This document shows positions 1 through 7,186 of a stretch of 31,755 nt of DNA, one piece after another. A model generated the notes under the pieces. The model made no database searches, was not told where the DNA came from, and saw only the letters and a program-made list of their open reading frames with translations. The first letter of the stretch is position 1. Every line of letters begins with the position of its first letter. The DNA comes from an uncultured Sphingomonas sp. (GTDB taxonomy: Bacteria > Pseudomonadota > Alphaproteobacteria > Sphingomonadales > Sphingomonadaceae): the NCBI GenBank assembly GCA_946482655.1, contig CAMLSA010000028.1, forward strand, positions 1 to 31,755, read 5' to 3'. The translations under genes and the position numbers were made by a program.

Positions 1-1387
1 TGCCGCTGACCGGGCGCTTGATCGGCACGCCGGCGTCCATCATCGCGAGGCTGCCACCGCACACCGACGCCATCGACGACGAGCCGTTCGACTCGGTGAT
101 GTCGCTGGTCAGGCGGATCGTGTAGGGGAACTCTTCCTTGGTGGGCAGCACCGGGTGCAGCGCGCGCCACGCCAGCTTGCCATGGCCGACTTCGCGACGG
201 CCCGGCGCGCCGAAGCGGCCGACTTCACCGACCGAATAGGGCGGGAAGTTGTAGTGCAGCATGAAGTGCTCGTAGCGCAGGCCGGTCAGGCCATCGATCA
301 TCTGCTCGCTTTCCTTGGTGCCCAAGGTGCAGGTGGCGATGGTCTGGGTCTCGCCGCGGGTGAACAGCGCCGAACCATGCGCGCGGGGCAGGAAATGCGC
401 TTCCGCGACGATCGGACGGACCGTCCTGGTGTCGCGGCCGTCGATGCGGCGGCCTTCCTTGAGGATCGCGGTGCGGACGATCTCGGCCTCGAGCTTCTTG
501 ACGAGCTTCATCGCGGCCATCTGGTCCTGCGGGCTCTCCGAAGCGAAAGCCTCCTTCGCCTTGGCGCGCAGCTCGTTGAGCGCGCTCGAGCGGGCCGACT
601 TGTCGGTCAGCTTGTAGGCGGCCTCGATGTCCTTGCCGACCAGCTTCTTGAGCTTGGTCTTGGCGGCGGACAGATCGGCCTGCGGCGCCATCTCCCACGG
701 ATCCTTGGCGGCTTTCTCGGCGAGCTTGACGATCGCCTTGACGATGTCCTGACAGGCGCGATGCGCGAACATCACGGCGCCGAGCATGACCTCTTCCGAA
801 AGCTCCTTGGCTTCGGATTCGACCATCATCACCGCGTCCTGGGTGCCAGCGACGACAAGGTCGAGCTCGCCGGCCGCGACCTGGGCGTCGGTCGGGTTGA
901 GGATATATTCACCATCCTGATAGCCGACGCGCGCGCCGCCGATCGGGCCCATGAAGGGAACGCCCGAAATCGTAAGAGCCGCGGACGCGGCGATCATCGC
1001 CAGGATGTCCGGCTCGTTCTCGCCGTCATAGCTCAGCACCTGGGCGATGACGTTGATCTCGTTATAGAAGCCCTCCGGGAAGAGCGGGCGGATCGGGCGG
1101 TCGATCAGGCGGGAGACCAGGGTCTCCTTCTCGGTCGCGCCGCGCTCACGCTTGAAGAAGCCGCCGGGAATGCGGCCCGAGGAGAAATACTTCTCCTGAT
1201 AATGGACGGTCAGCGGGAAGAAGTCCTGCCCTTCCTTGACGCTGCGCGCCGCGGTGACGGCGCAGAGGACGACGGTCTCGCCGAGGGTCGCGAGCACCGC
1301 GCCGTCGGCCTGGCGGGCAACACGGCCCGTTTCCAGCGTGAGGGTCTGGCCGCCCCACTGGATTTCCACTTTCTTGGTATCGAACAT
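1..1387 (-). CDS. pnp: Polynucleotide phosphorylase (PNPase), 3' part cut by window edge
   Basis: PNPase degrades RNA 3' to 5' by phosphorolysis and is a degradosome component in the cytoplasm. The first 462 residues are present, starting [20 protein letters not shown]. Both RNase PH-like cores are recognisable: the first has the family motifs [11 protein letters not shown] and SYDGEN; the all-helical linker follows; the second starts near [16 protein letters not shown] and contains [17 protein letters not shown] sequence (here [13 protein letters not shown]). The KH and S1 RNA-binding domains would lie beyond base 1. The start has a good Shine-Dalgarno (AAGGA six bases upstream). It is the last gene of truB-rpsO-pnp. 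The identity is very secure; only the C-terminal third is missing, because of the window edge. Confidence 0.97.
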   Translation of the reverse strand, partial: MFDTKKVEIQWGGQTLTLETGRVARQADGAVLATLGETVVLCAVTAARSVKEGQDFFPLTVHYQEKYFSSGRIPGGFFKRERGATEKETLVSRLIDRPIRPLFPEGFYNEINVIAQVLSYDGENEPDILAMIAASAALTISGVPFMGPIGGARVGYQDGEYILNPTDAQVAAGELDLVVAGTQDAVMMVESEAKELSEEVMLGAVMFAHRACQDIVKAIVKLAEKAAKDPWEMAPQADLSAAKTKLKKLVGKDIEAAYKLTDKSARSSALNELRAKAKEAFASESPQDQMAAMKLVKKLEAEIVRTAILKEGRRIDGRDTRTVRPIVAEAHFLPRAHGSALFTRGETQTIATCTLGTKESEQMIDGLTGLRYEHFMLHYNFPPYSVGEVGRFGAPGRREVGHGKLAWRALHPVLPTKEEFPYTIRLTSDITESNGSSSMASVCGGSLAMMDAGVPIKRPVSG

Positions 1388-1588
1388 TTGATTTCCTTGT
1401 CTCCGGACGCCCTATGCGGCCGGGGCCTATGCAGACAGCGCGCAAGACCATTCCTGGGCTGCCTCGTGGGGCAGGCCATTCTGCGGCCTGCCGTGGCGGG
1501 ATCTTGTGCCCGCCGTCCCGCCCGATGCCGAATTGCACCTGGCCGGAAATGACGAACGGCCCCTTTCCGGGGCCGTCCTGAACTCTGT
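1388..1588 (-). promoter_or_regulatory. pnp leader with several hairpins
   Basis: The 200 bases between rpsO and pnp hold two further inverted repeats besides the rpsO-proximal hairpin: GCAGGCC (1471-1477) with GGCCTGC (1485-1491), and GGCGGG (1495-1500) with CCCGCC (1509-1514). In enterobacteria the pnp leader hairpins are cut by RNase III and mediate PNPase autocontrol. Transfer of that role to this organism is inference. Confidence 0.4.
1556..1576 (-). terminator. rpsO-pnp intergenic hairpin
   Basis: ACGGCCCC (1556-1563) pairs perfectly with GGGGCCGT (1569-1576) around a five-base loop, twelve bases after the rpsO stop. There is no real U tract, so it is either a weak terminator or an RNA-processing and 3'-protection hairpin, as is found between rpsO and pnp in other bacteria. 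Confidence 0.6.
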
Positions 1589-1858
1589 TTACTTGCGCAG
1601 GCCGAGCTTTGCGATCAGCGCGGCGTAGCGCTCCGCGTCTTCCCTCTTGAGATAATCCAGGAGGCTGCGGCGCTTGTTGACCAGCATCAGCAGACCGCGC
1701 CGCGAGTGATTGTCCTTCGCATGGGTCTTGAAGTGCTCGGTCAGGTTGGTGATCCGCTCGGTGAGGATCGCGACCTGGACCTCGGGACTACCGGTATCGC
1801 CTTCGCTGCGGGCGTTGTCGGCAATGATCGCGCTCTTGCGCTCGGCGGTAACGGTCAT
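1589..1858 (-). CDS. rpsO: 30S ribosomal protein S15
   Basis: This is S15, a primary binder of the 16S rRNA central domain. It is 89 residues long, the usual size, and begins [12 protein letters not shown]. It carries the family signature region [17 protein letters not shown] followed by [19 protein letters not shown] and the terminal [10 protein letters not shown] segment. The Shine-Dalgarno AAGGA overlaps the stop codon of truB, and only nine bases separate the two genes, so the two are probably translationally linked. It lies between truB and pnp, the common proteobacterial order. Confidence 0.98.
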   Translation of the reverse strand: MTVTAERKSAIIADNARSEGDTGSPEVQVAILTERITNLTEHFKTHAKDNHSRRGLLMLVNKRRSLLDYLKREDAERYAALIAKLGLRK

Positions 1859-1867
1859 CTGTCTTCC

Positions 1868-2767
1868 TTACGACATCGGGTTAAAGCCCCGCACCACCCG
1901 GATCTCGCGATCTTCCGCCTCCACCATCGCGACGGGCGTTGCGCCGTCCATCGCAAGGTTGAGGCCGGCGGGTGCGGCGATACCGACCAGGCGGCGCCCC
2001 TCGCGGAGTGCCCTTGCCTGATCGGGGGTGACGGAGAGAGCCGGGATGTCGTCCAGCCCCGCCGTCAGCGGCAAGAGTGCCGTTTCAAGGCGCTGGGCCT
2101 TAGCGAGTTCATCCAGTTTGTCCAGCGAAATCGCGGGACCGAGCGTGAACGGCCCGGCCTTGGTGCGGCGGAGCATCGTGACATGGCCGACCGTGCCCAG
2201 CGCCCGAGCGATATCCCGCGCGAGGCTCCTGATGTAGGTGCCCTTGGAGACCGAACAAGAGAGGGTGATCGAAGGAAGAAGACCTTCACAGCGGTCCTGC
2301 GTGACCCCCAGCGAGTATATCGTCACCGCCCTTGTCTTGATCTCGAACGTCTCCCCCGCCCGCGCCCGATCATAGGCGCGCTCGCCGTCGACCTTGATCG
2401 CGGAATAGGCGGGAGGCACCTGCTCGATGGGCCCGGTGAACCGGGCCAGCACCGCCTCGATCTGCGCGAGGGCCGGCCGCACGTCGGAGGTCGCGACCGC
2501 CTTGCCCTCGGCGTCGAGCGTATCCGTCTCGATCCCGAAGCCGATGGTGAATTCATAGGCCTTGTCGGCGTCGAGCATCCGCCCCGACAATTTGGTCGCC
2601 TCGCCGAGCGCGATCGGCAGCACGCCCGAGGCGAGCGGATCGAGCGTCCCGCCATGGCCGACCTTGACCTTGGCGTAACCGCCGGTCCTCAGCGCCCGCT
2701 TCACCGCCGAGACGATCTGGGTCGAGCCCCGGCCGAGCGGCTTGTCGATGATGATCCAGCCATGCAT
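1868..2767 (-). CDS. truB: tRNA pseudouridine(55) synthase TruB
   Basis: TruB makes pseudouridine 55 in the T loop of tRNAs. The protein is 299 residues from the start chosen here (MHGWIIIDKPLG). The catalytic aspartate is D43 in GHGGTLDPLASG. Further signatures are PPAYSAIKVDGERAYDRAR and GTYIRSLARDIARALG. An in-frame extension reaches 2899, but those 44 extra residues are low-complexity and unlike the family, which normally begins just before the IIIDKP motif. A GGGGAGG lies somewhat far upstream of the chosen ATG, so 2791 is an alternative. The gene heads the truB-rpsO-pnp operon. The usual upstream neighbour rbfA is not present; non-core sequence is there instead. Confidence 0.96.
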   Translation of the reverse strand: MHGWIIIDKPLGRGSTQIVSAVKRALRTGGYAKVKVGHGGTLDPLASGVLPIALGEATKLSGRMLDADKAYEFTIGFGIETDTLDAEGKAVATSDVRPALAQIEAVLARFTGPIEQVPPAYSAIKVDGERAYDRARAGETFEIKTRAVTIYSLGVTQDRCEGLLPSITLSCSVSKGTYIRSLARDIARALGTVGHVTMLRRTKAGPFTLGPAISLDKLDELAKAQRLETALLPLTAGLDDIPALSVTPDQARALREGRRLVGIAAPAGLNLAMDGATPVAMVEAEDREIRVVRGFNPMS

Positions 2768-3005
2768 GGCGGGCGGCTCTACCCTCCCCATGCCGTTCGT
2801 GTCGAGCGCCGTCGCGGCGCGGCCGGAGGGCGGCCGGCCGTCCATGGCGCTACGCCCCTTCGCCGGCGCCACCGCAGGCCCGGATTCCGGACCATGCATC
2901 CTCGCGCCGCGTGCGCTCCGCAGCCTGTCATTCGCGACAAAATTCCGGGTGCATGGGGTTGTTCGCGCTTTTTTTCATTTTTCGATTCGGCGGGGGTTCC
3001 GGGGA

Positions 3006-3025
3006 TATCCCGCACTATCCCGCAC
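3006..3025. repeat. Perfect 10-bp tandem duplication
   Basis: TATCCCGCAC occurs twice with no spacer (3006-3015 and 3016-3025), next to a GGGATATCCC palindrome. It may be a protein binding site or a recombination scar. No function is known to me. Confidence 0.8.
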
Positions 3026-3181
3026 GACCTGAAATCGCGTCCGCCATCGAGGCGCCCGCACGGCATTTCGCGCATCGGCGCCACAGGATCGTCCCTGTCA
3101 GCCCTTGGCCCCTGGACCACATCTTCTGCCTGCTCATCTCGTGCATGGCCCTTGAGTAGCACCGGACGCCCTGCAAGAACA

Positions 3182-3196
3182 GAACATAGAGAGAAC
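3182..3196. promoter_or_regulatory. LexA (SOS) box candidate
   Basis: GAAC (3182-3185), seven bases, GAAC (3193-3196) matches the alphaproteobacterial LexA operator GTTC-N7-GTTC read on the minus strand. A further GAAC at 3177-3180 makes three copies. No SOS gene such as imuA, recA or lexA follows on either strand, so its target is unclear. The nearest genes are the plus-strand channel/nucleotidyltransferase module, 225 bases away, and truB, about 415 bases away on the minus strand. Confidence 0.5.
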
Positions 3197-3420
3197 ATTG
3201 CATCATCGCGTGCCGGCGGCCAACGATGACGCGCCTCGCTGCGGAGAGCGGAGGTTCGTGCAGTGGCTGCTCTCGGGCCGCGAGTTGACTGGCAGGATTT
3301 GGATCGCTGCACCGAGATAGCTGCCGTTCAGCGCGGCTCTGGCGAATGACAGCTCTCCGCCGTGTTGCTCTAAACACAGCCCCCTAGACACTCGCCTCCG
3401 CTTAAGTCCATCTATCCTAG

Positions 3421-4284
3421 ATGCTGAGCAACTTCTTCAAACTGGATGGCACGCCCGTCACCCACGAGGAGGGGGCGGCAATGCCTAGCATGTCACCCGG
3501 CGATGCGGTTTCAAACACGCAGTTCAGGGGAGCGAGGTGGGGCCAGTCCCGCATGGCGATCAAGGGGGTGACATTCAAGAATATCTCTATTTCGAATATG
3601 GAGCTGTTCCAGATCACCTTCACCAACTGCTTCTTCGAGGACTGCATCTTCAAGGGGAGCCGGTTCCACGAGGTCGAGTTCCACAAGTGCAAGTTCGTCA
3701 ACTGCAATATGTGGAAGGTCAAGTTCGAGAAGTGCTACCTCGACCCCGGGACGCTCTCCCTCGATAGACGCTACCATGTCGACGCATCGAACGTCGGCGT
3801 GACGATGTACCAGGCGCTCCTCGCGAACTACGCTAACGAGCGGCAGGACGCGTTCTACGCCCAGGCCGACATCGAGTTCCGTCGCTGGAAGCGCCATCAG
3901 CTCAGCTATGAGATACGGAAGAAGAACGTCGATTTCCTGCCCGGTCAGTGGGGGCGCTTTAAGAGCTTTGCCTACGATCTTCTCGCAGGATACGGCTACA
4001 AGCCGGGGCGCCTCTTCGTCGTCACGGTCATCGGCTTCCTAGTGTTTTCGGTGTTCAACCACTACGTCATTGGTGGCGACCTCCTGATCAACGGCCAGCG
4101 CCCGGTCAGCGCCTCGCTCGTTGACAGCATTTACTATACCTTCTCCGTCCTCACGGTGCTCGGCTTCTCGACCGTTGTTCCGGACGGCGCCTTCGCCAAG
4201 ATGCTGACCGTCTTCGAGGCATTGGCAGCCATAGGTTGGCTATCTATCTTCACTTCAGTGCTTGTGAAGAGGCTCCTGCGATGA
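3421..4284 (+). CDS. Pentapeptide-repeat protein with C-terminal two-TM ion-channel domain
   Basis: The protein has 287 residues. Residues about 46-108 form irregular pentapeptide-like repeats with alternating F/C and polar positions (FKNISISNM, FTNCFFEDCIFKGSRF, FHKCKFVNCNM), which suggests a short right-handed beta-helix. A charged helical linker follows (about 135-180). The C-terminus is an ion-channel (Ion_trans_2-like) unit: TM1 about 198-216, pore helix and filter region about 232-254 (TVLGFSTVVP), TM2 about 259-282. The filter has GFS where potassium channels have GYG or GFG. I chose 3421 because the codons there are strongly G/C-ending. ATG 3481 has a better Shine-Dalgarno (AGGAGG), while 3421 has none, so it is a real alternative. 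The gene overlaps the next by ATGA. It is probably inner-membrane; ion conduction and any role in immunity are inferences. Confidence 0.8.
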   Translation: MLSNFFKLDGTPVTHEEGAAMPSMSPGDAVSNTQFRGARWGQSRMAIKGVTFKNISISNMELFQITFTNCFFEDCIFKGSRFHEVEFHKCKFVNCNMWKVKFEKCYLDPGTLSLDRRYHVDASNVGVTMYQALLANYANERQDAFYAQADIEFRRWKRHQLSYEIRKKNVDFLPGQWGRFKSFAYDLLAGYGYKPGRLFVVTVIGFLVFSVFNHYVIGGDLLINGQRPVSASLVDSIYYTFSVLTVLGFSTVVPDGAFAKMLTVFEALAAIGWLSIFTSVLVKRLLR

Positions 4285-5210
4285 TGTCGACTCGGGAAGC
4301 TGCAATCCGAGCGGCCTCAGAGGCCGCTTTCGGATCCTGTGCGCGCGGCGACATCGACCGCCTAAGCGATCGCGACTTCCTCATCGTCGACGACGATCCG
4401 AATATCCTGCGCGCGCGTACGAAGACGCTTAAGGCTGAGGGCGTATCCGTCGCCGCCTACACGTACCGCAAACTGGAGAGCCTGGCCGACAGAGGAGCGC
4501 TGTTTGTCCAGCATCTGCGCCTAGAGGCGTCGATCGTCGCCGATCGCAACGGACGCCTTGCCGCACTCCTCGGTGCCTTTCGGCCGAGGAGGAGCTATGA
4601 CGCCGAGATTCGCGACAATGCGAGGCTCGCCAGCCTGGTCTCAACGGTTCCCTGCGGCGCCAACGCAGAGCTGTGGGCGGCCGATGTCCTGTACGTTACC
4701 GTGCGCAACTTCGGCGTCCTGTGGCTCGCCGGGCGCCAGCGGTACCTGTTTGCTTACGACCGGATCCTAGAGGCGCTTCAGGAGGAGGGGGTGCTCGATG
4801 CCGCAGGCGTTTCGAACCTCCGGCGGCTTCGCTTCCTTAAGTCGCTCTACCGAGGCGACAGCTCCGCTACCCCGGGCACTGTCCACCGGCGAGTGAGGGC
4901 GGCGCTCGCCGGGCTGCCCGAGGGGCATTTTCCGGCCGGCTCGCTCACCGTCTCGGCCAGCGAAGCACTGGCCGCTCCCGCCCCGGCGGACGGCTCCCTC
5001 GCATACCTGCAGGTCCGCGACTTAGAAAAGCGGATGCTTGCCGCCCGGTCGCTCGTCGGGAGTCCATTCGACGACCCGGCGCTGGAGGCACTAAACGAAT
5101 GGATCCGCGACCCGCGCGCATATGCCAATCTCAGCGCCGCCCGCGCTCCCGCGCTGCGGGCCAAGCTCGCGGCGCTCAACGACCGTTGGGCCGTCGCACG
5201 CCTGGGATAG
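4281..5210 (+). CDS. Nucleotidyltransferase-fold protein, partner of the channel gene
   Basis: The protein has 309 residues starting at the ATG that overlaps the stop of the preceding gene (ATGA). Residues 18-32 form a classic minimal nucleotidyltransferase signature, G18-S19 then D30-R-D32 (GSCARGDIDRLSDRDFLIV). A conserved-looking FVQHLRLE segment follows (75-82), which could supply the third acidic residue. The remaining two thirds look helical, with AELWAADVLYVTVRNFGVLWLAG around 130-150, reminiscent of the helical halves of MNT/HEPN or OAS-type enzymes; no Rx4-6H HEPN motif is evident. It may transfer nucleotides to a protein or RNA, or act as a sensor or regulator of the channel. An earlier in-frame start at 4236 would lie inside the upstream gene and is unlikely. 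I do not know a named family for the pair. Confidence 0.8.
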   Translation: MMSTREAAIRAASEAAFGSCARGDIDRLSDRDFLIVDDDPNILRARTKTLKAEGVSVAAYTYRKLESLADRGALFVQHLRLEASIVADRNGRLAALLGAFRPRRSYDAEIRDNARLASLVSTVPCGANAELWAADVLYVTVRNFGVLWLAGRQRYLFAYDRILEALQEEGVLDAAGVSNLRRLRFLKSLYRGDSSATPGTVHRRVRAALAGLPEGHFPAGSLTVSASEALAAPAPADGSLAYLQVRDLEKRMLAARSLVGSPFDDPALEALNEWIRDPRAYANLSAARAPALRAKLAALNDRWAVARLG

Positions 5211-5257
5211 GGGCATCGCTCTGGACTTTGCCCCGGAGCGATTAGATGATCGGCACT

Positions 5258-5647
5258 TCAGACCATCAAATCTGCAAGTCGTTTCGCTGTCTTGTAATTT
5301 ATACCGACCGCCCTCGCCGTTCCCCCCAGATCAGATCTCCCATATGCGTGGAAATAGGCGTGCGCTCGAAATGCCTTGTGAAGCGGAAGATGTGCATTTT
5401 GGTAGAAGGTGCGGGCGCGCACGGTGAATTGCTTACGGCATCGCCCGCATTTCCAAAGACCGTGGCGCGGAGCACCGTCCGGATGTGAACGGCTCTTCGT
5501 GCCGCGCACATTTTTCAGTCTGTAGATCGTTCCCCCATTCTGCCCGCAATGCGGGCATACGGGTCCTTCAGGCCATACGACGCTTTCGAGATGTTCGAAG
5601 GCCGCTTCCTCGGAATTATAAATCGGATGCGAAAAGTCCGGTAACAT
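5258..5647 (-). pseudogene. IS1595-type transposase, N-terminal remnant
   Basis: The 129 residues start MLPDFSHPIYNSEEAAFEHL and contain the zinc-ribbon region of IS1595/ISXO2-like transposases: CPHCG (paired with the later CGRCRKQFTVR), the segment FYQNAHLPLHKAF, and a helix-turn-helix near GGTARAVGINYKTAKRLAD. The frame stops there. The catalytic ISXO2-like DDE domain that should follow is absent, and the nucleotidyltransferase gene ends 47 bases further on. It is therefore most likely a truncated, inactive transposase, cut when the neighbouring module arrived or decayed. A free-standing zinc-ribbon/HTH protein is possible but less likely. Confidence 0.75.
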
Positions 5648-5693
5648 AGCGGCTTCCGCTATAATCGAATTTTGGGTTTGCTATATGGTCAAC

Positions 5694-5712
5694 GTCTCTT
5701 ACGTTAAGAGAC
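5694..5712. repeat. 8-bp perfect inverted repeat
   Basis: GTCTCTTA (5694-5701) and TAAGAGAC (5705-5712) are separated by CGT. The repeat lies between the transposase start and the small membrane protein gene, and could be an operator for either or part of an element end. Confidence 0.6.
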
Positions 5713-5782
5713 CACATGCTGTATACCCGCAGGGTAGCAGGCGACCCTCTCGATGACGCGCTCGCGTTCTAAGGAGAGAACC

Positions 5783-5986
5783 ATGGGTCGTTGGGAAGCT
5801 TTAGTGAAAATCGTTGAGGCGTTCATTGCTTCTGGCAGGCCCGGATACGGCCTGCTGGCGCTTCTGGTGACGACGGTAGCCAGCCTGGTTCTCGCTATCG
5901 CCCTCCTCGTTGCCAGCGCGGACGTTCCTGCAAAATTATTTGGAGGCGAACGAGGGCTCCTTCTCTCTTCGCAGGCATCGCGATAG
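5783..5986 (+). CDS. Small single-pass membrane protein, unknown function
   Basis: The protein has 67 residues starting MGRWEALVKIVEAF, with a strong Shine-Dalgarno AAGGAG six bases before the ATG. A longer in-frame start at 5753 lacks this. One clear transmembrane helix spans about residues 23-46 (LLALLVTTVASLVLAIALLV), preceded by an amphipathic N-terminus and followed by a short polar tail. It matches no family I recognise. It is the only gene between the transposase remnant and the MBL gene. An 8-bp inverted repeat lies 70 bases upstream and may regulate it. Confidence 0.55.
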   Translation: MGRWEALVKIVEAFIASGRPGYGLLALLVTTVASLVLAIALLVASADVPAKLFGGERGLLLSSQASR

Positions 5987-6213
5987 CCGGGATCGCGCAT
6001 GTCCGCGGTTCATGAACCCGAAGCGGATAGTCTCAAATGTCCCAACGTGGTCATTTGAACATTTGGAAAACCCAAGATGAACGTACGTCGGTCTTCGGAC
6101 GCGACGATTTAATGGCTGAACGGCGATTAGGGCGCGAAGCGGTCGATCGACAACCGTGCGGAAAATCCGCAAAGCTCGGTTCAGTCCGTCTGCCTTCTCA
6201 GTCCACGACCCGT
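5987..6213. other. Intergenic region with short palindromes
   Basis: No gene is supported here. It holds a 12-bp perfect palindrome GGTTCATGAACC (6007-6018), an inverted repeat TCAAATG/CATTTGA (6033-6039, 6052-6058) and a hairpin TGCGGA/TCCGCA (6157-6171). The last lies downstream of the convergent MBL gene and could help end its transcript. Confidence 0.45.
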
Positions 6214-7176
6214 TCACACCTCCAGCTCAAGGCTGTCATATGAGCAGACGATCTCGAGCGGCGGCCGGTCCTTGCGGTTGAGCGCCTCGTAGCGGATCGT
6301 CTCGGCGAACAGATTATCGATGTCGGCGTCGCTGCTGGTCGGCTCGTGATGGAACAGGACGAGCTTCCTGGCGCCCGCGCCGTGGCAGAGGTTGACCGCC
6401 ATGACATTGCTCGAATGCCCCCAGTCGGCCTTCAGGGTGATGCTCTCGGCGAGCGAATACATGGTGTCGCAAATCACCAGATCGGCCTTGTCGAAAAAGG
6501 CCTCGAACCGCGCCTTGTCCTCGAGATCCTCCATGCGGTGCTCGGCGTCGGTCGAGAAGACCATCGTCTTGCCGCCCTTGCTGAACTTCCATGCGAAGGA
6601 GACATGGCTGTGATCCTGCGGCATCAGCTCCACGTCGATTCCGTCGACATGATATTGCTCGCCCGGCGTCAGCACCCTGAATTCGATCCTGGCGCGCAGC
6701 CAGTCGAACGCAACGGGGAAGCTTATCTCCTCCTGCTGGCGACGCAGCGCCGCCTCCGCATCGCCATGGCCGGAATGGATGATGATGTGCGCATCGGGAT
6801 CGAAGGCGGGCCCGAAGAAGGGGAAGCCCATGATATGATCCCAGTGCAGGTGCGACATGAAGAAGTTGAAGGTCCGCTGGCGCCCCCCGGCGATACGACG
6901 GAACGCGTCGTTGCCGAGCTCGCGCAGTCCCGAACCCATGTCCAGGATGAAGAAGCTGGTGTCGGCGCCCTCGATCTCGAGGCAGGTGGTGGCGCCGCCA
7001 TAGGTGTGCCCCTCGCCGAAGCTCATCTCCTGATTGACGAAGGCGCGCGCCGCCGCCTCGTCGGCAAAGGAGCGGCCCGAGGCGAGCATCAGCGCGCCGA
7101 CGATCTTGTCCTCGATGACGCGTGCGCGGGGCGCAACCGGCAATGATCCCCTCGTTCCCCAGAAACGCACCAGCAT
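6214..7176 (-). CDS. Metallo-beta-lactamase-fold hydrolase
   Basis: The protein has 320 residues and no signal peptide. It carries the metal motif HxHxDH at 109-114 (SHLHWDHIMG), later ligand candidates H189/H191 (PQDHSH), D210 (FSTDAEH) and H277 (LFHHEP), so the two-metal site looks intact. The layout (short N-terminus MLVRFWGTRGSLP, then YGGATTCLEI and LDMGSGLRELG) is that of a cytoplasmic MBL subgroup often annotated only as MBL-fold hydrolase. It starts ten bases after the STAS gene stop, so the two are cotranscribed. Substrate unknown; a phosphodiester or a signal molecule is possible. Confidence 0.88.
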   Translation of the reverse strand: MLVRFWGTRGSLPVAPRARVIEDKIVGALMLASGRSFADEAAARAFVNQEMSFGEGHTYGGATTCLEIEGADTSFFILDMGSGLRELGNDAFRRIAGGRQRTFNFFMSHLHWDHIMGFPFFGPAFDPDAHIIIHSGHGDAEAALRRQQEEISFPVAFDWLRARIEFRVLTPGEQYHVDGIDVELMPQDHSHVSFAWKFSKGGKTMVFSTDAEHRMEDLEDKARFEAFFDKADLVICDTMYSLAESITLKADWGHSSNVMAVNLCHGAGARKLVLFHHEPTSSDADIDNLFAETIRYEALNRKDRPPLEIVCSYDSLELEV

Positions 7177-7186
7177 CAGCCGCCCC

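Larger units (their letters stand above)
2768..3420. other. Gap without a convincing gene; edge of accessory tract
   Basis: This 650-base stretch has open frames on both strands but none with a recognisable domain, start site and codon pattern together. It contains a perfect 10-bp tandem duplication (3006-3025) and a LexA-type box (3182-3196). A 36-codon GTG-initiated plus-strand frame at 3210-3320 and a minus-strand frame starting near 3150 sit downstream of the box on either side and are the only candidates for SOS-controlled small genes. I would not call either. The stretch probably marks the join between the truB operon and inserted DNA. Confidence 0.5.

Noticed and set aside
155..1552. 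Long plus-strand open frame (465 codons)
   Set aside because: It is antisense to pnp; the translation is Arg/Asp/Gly-rich and matches no family.
2779..3312. Minus-strand 177-codon open frame between truB and the channel gene
   Set aside because: Low-complexity Arg-rich end, no good start signal, and overlaps the truB start; no domain seen.
3203..3391. Minus-strand small open frame near the LexA-like box
   Set aside because: No Shine-Dalgarno and no similarity; the box would lie downstream of its start, not upstream.
5704..6000. Minus-strand open frame opposite the small membrane protein
   Set aside because: Shadow of the plus-strand gene with the strong Shine-Dalgarno.
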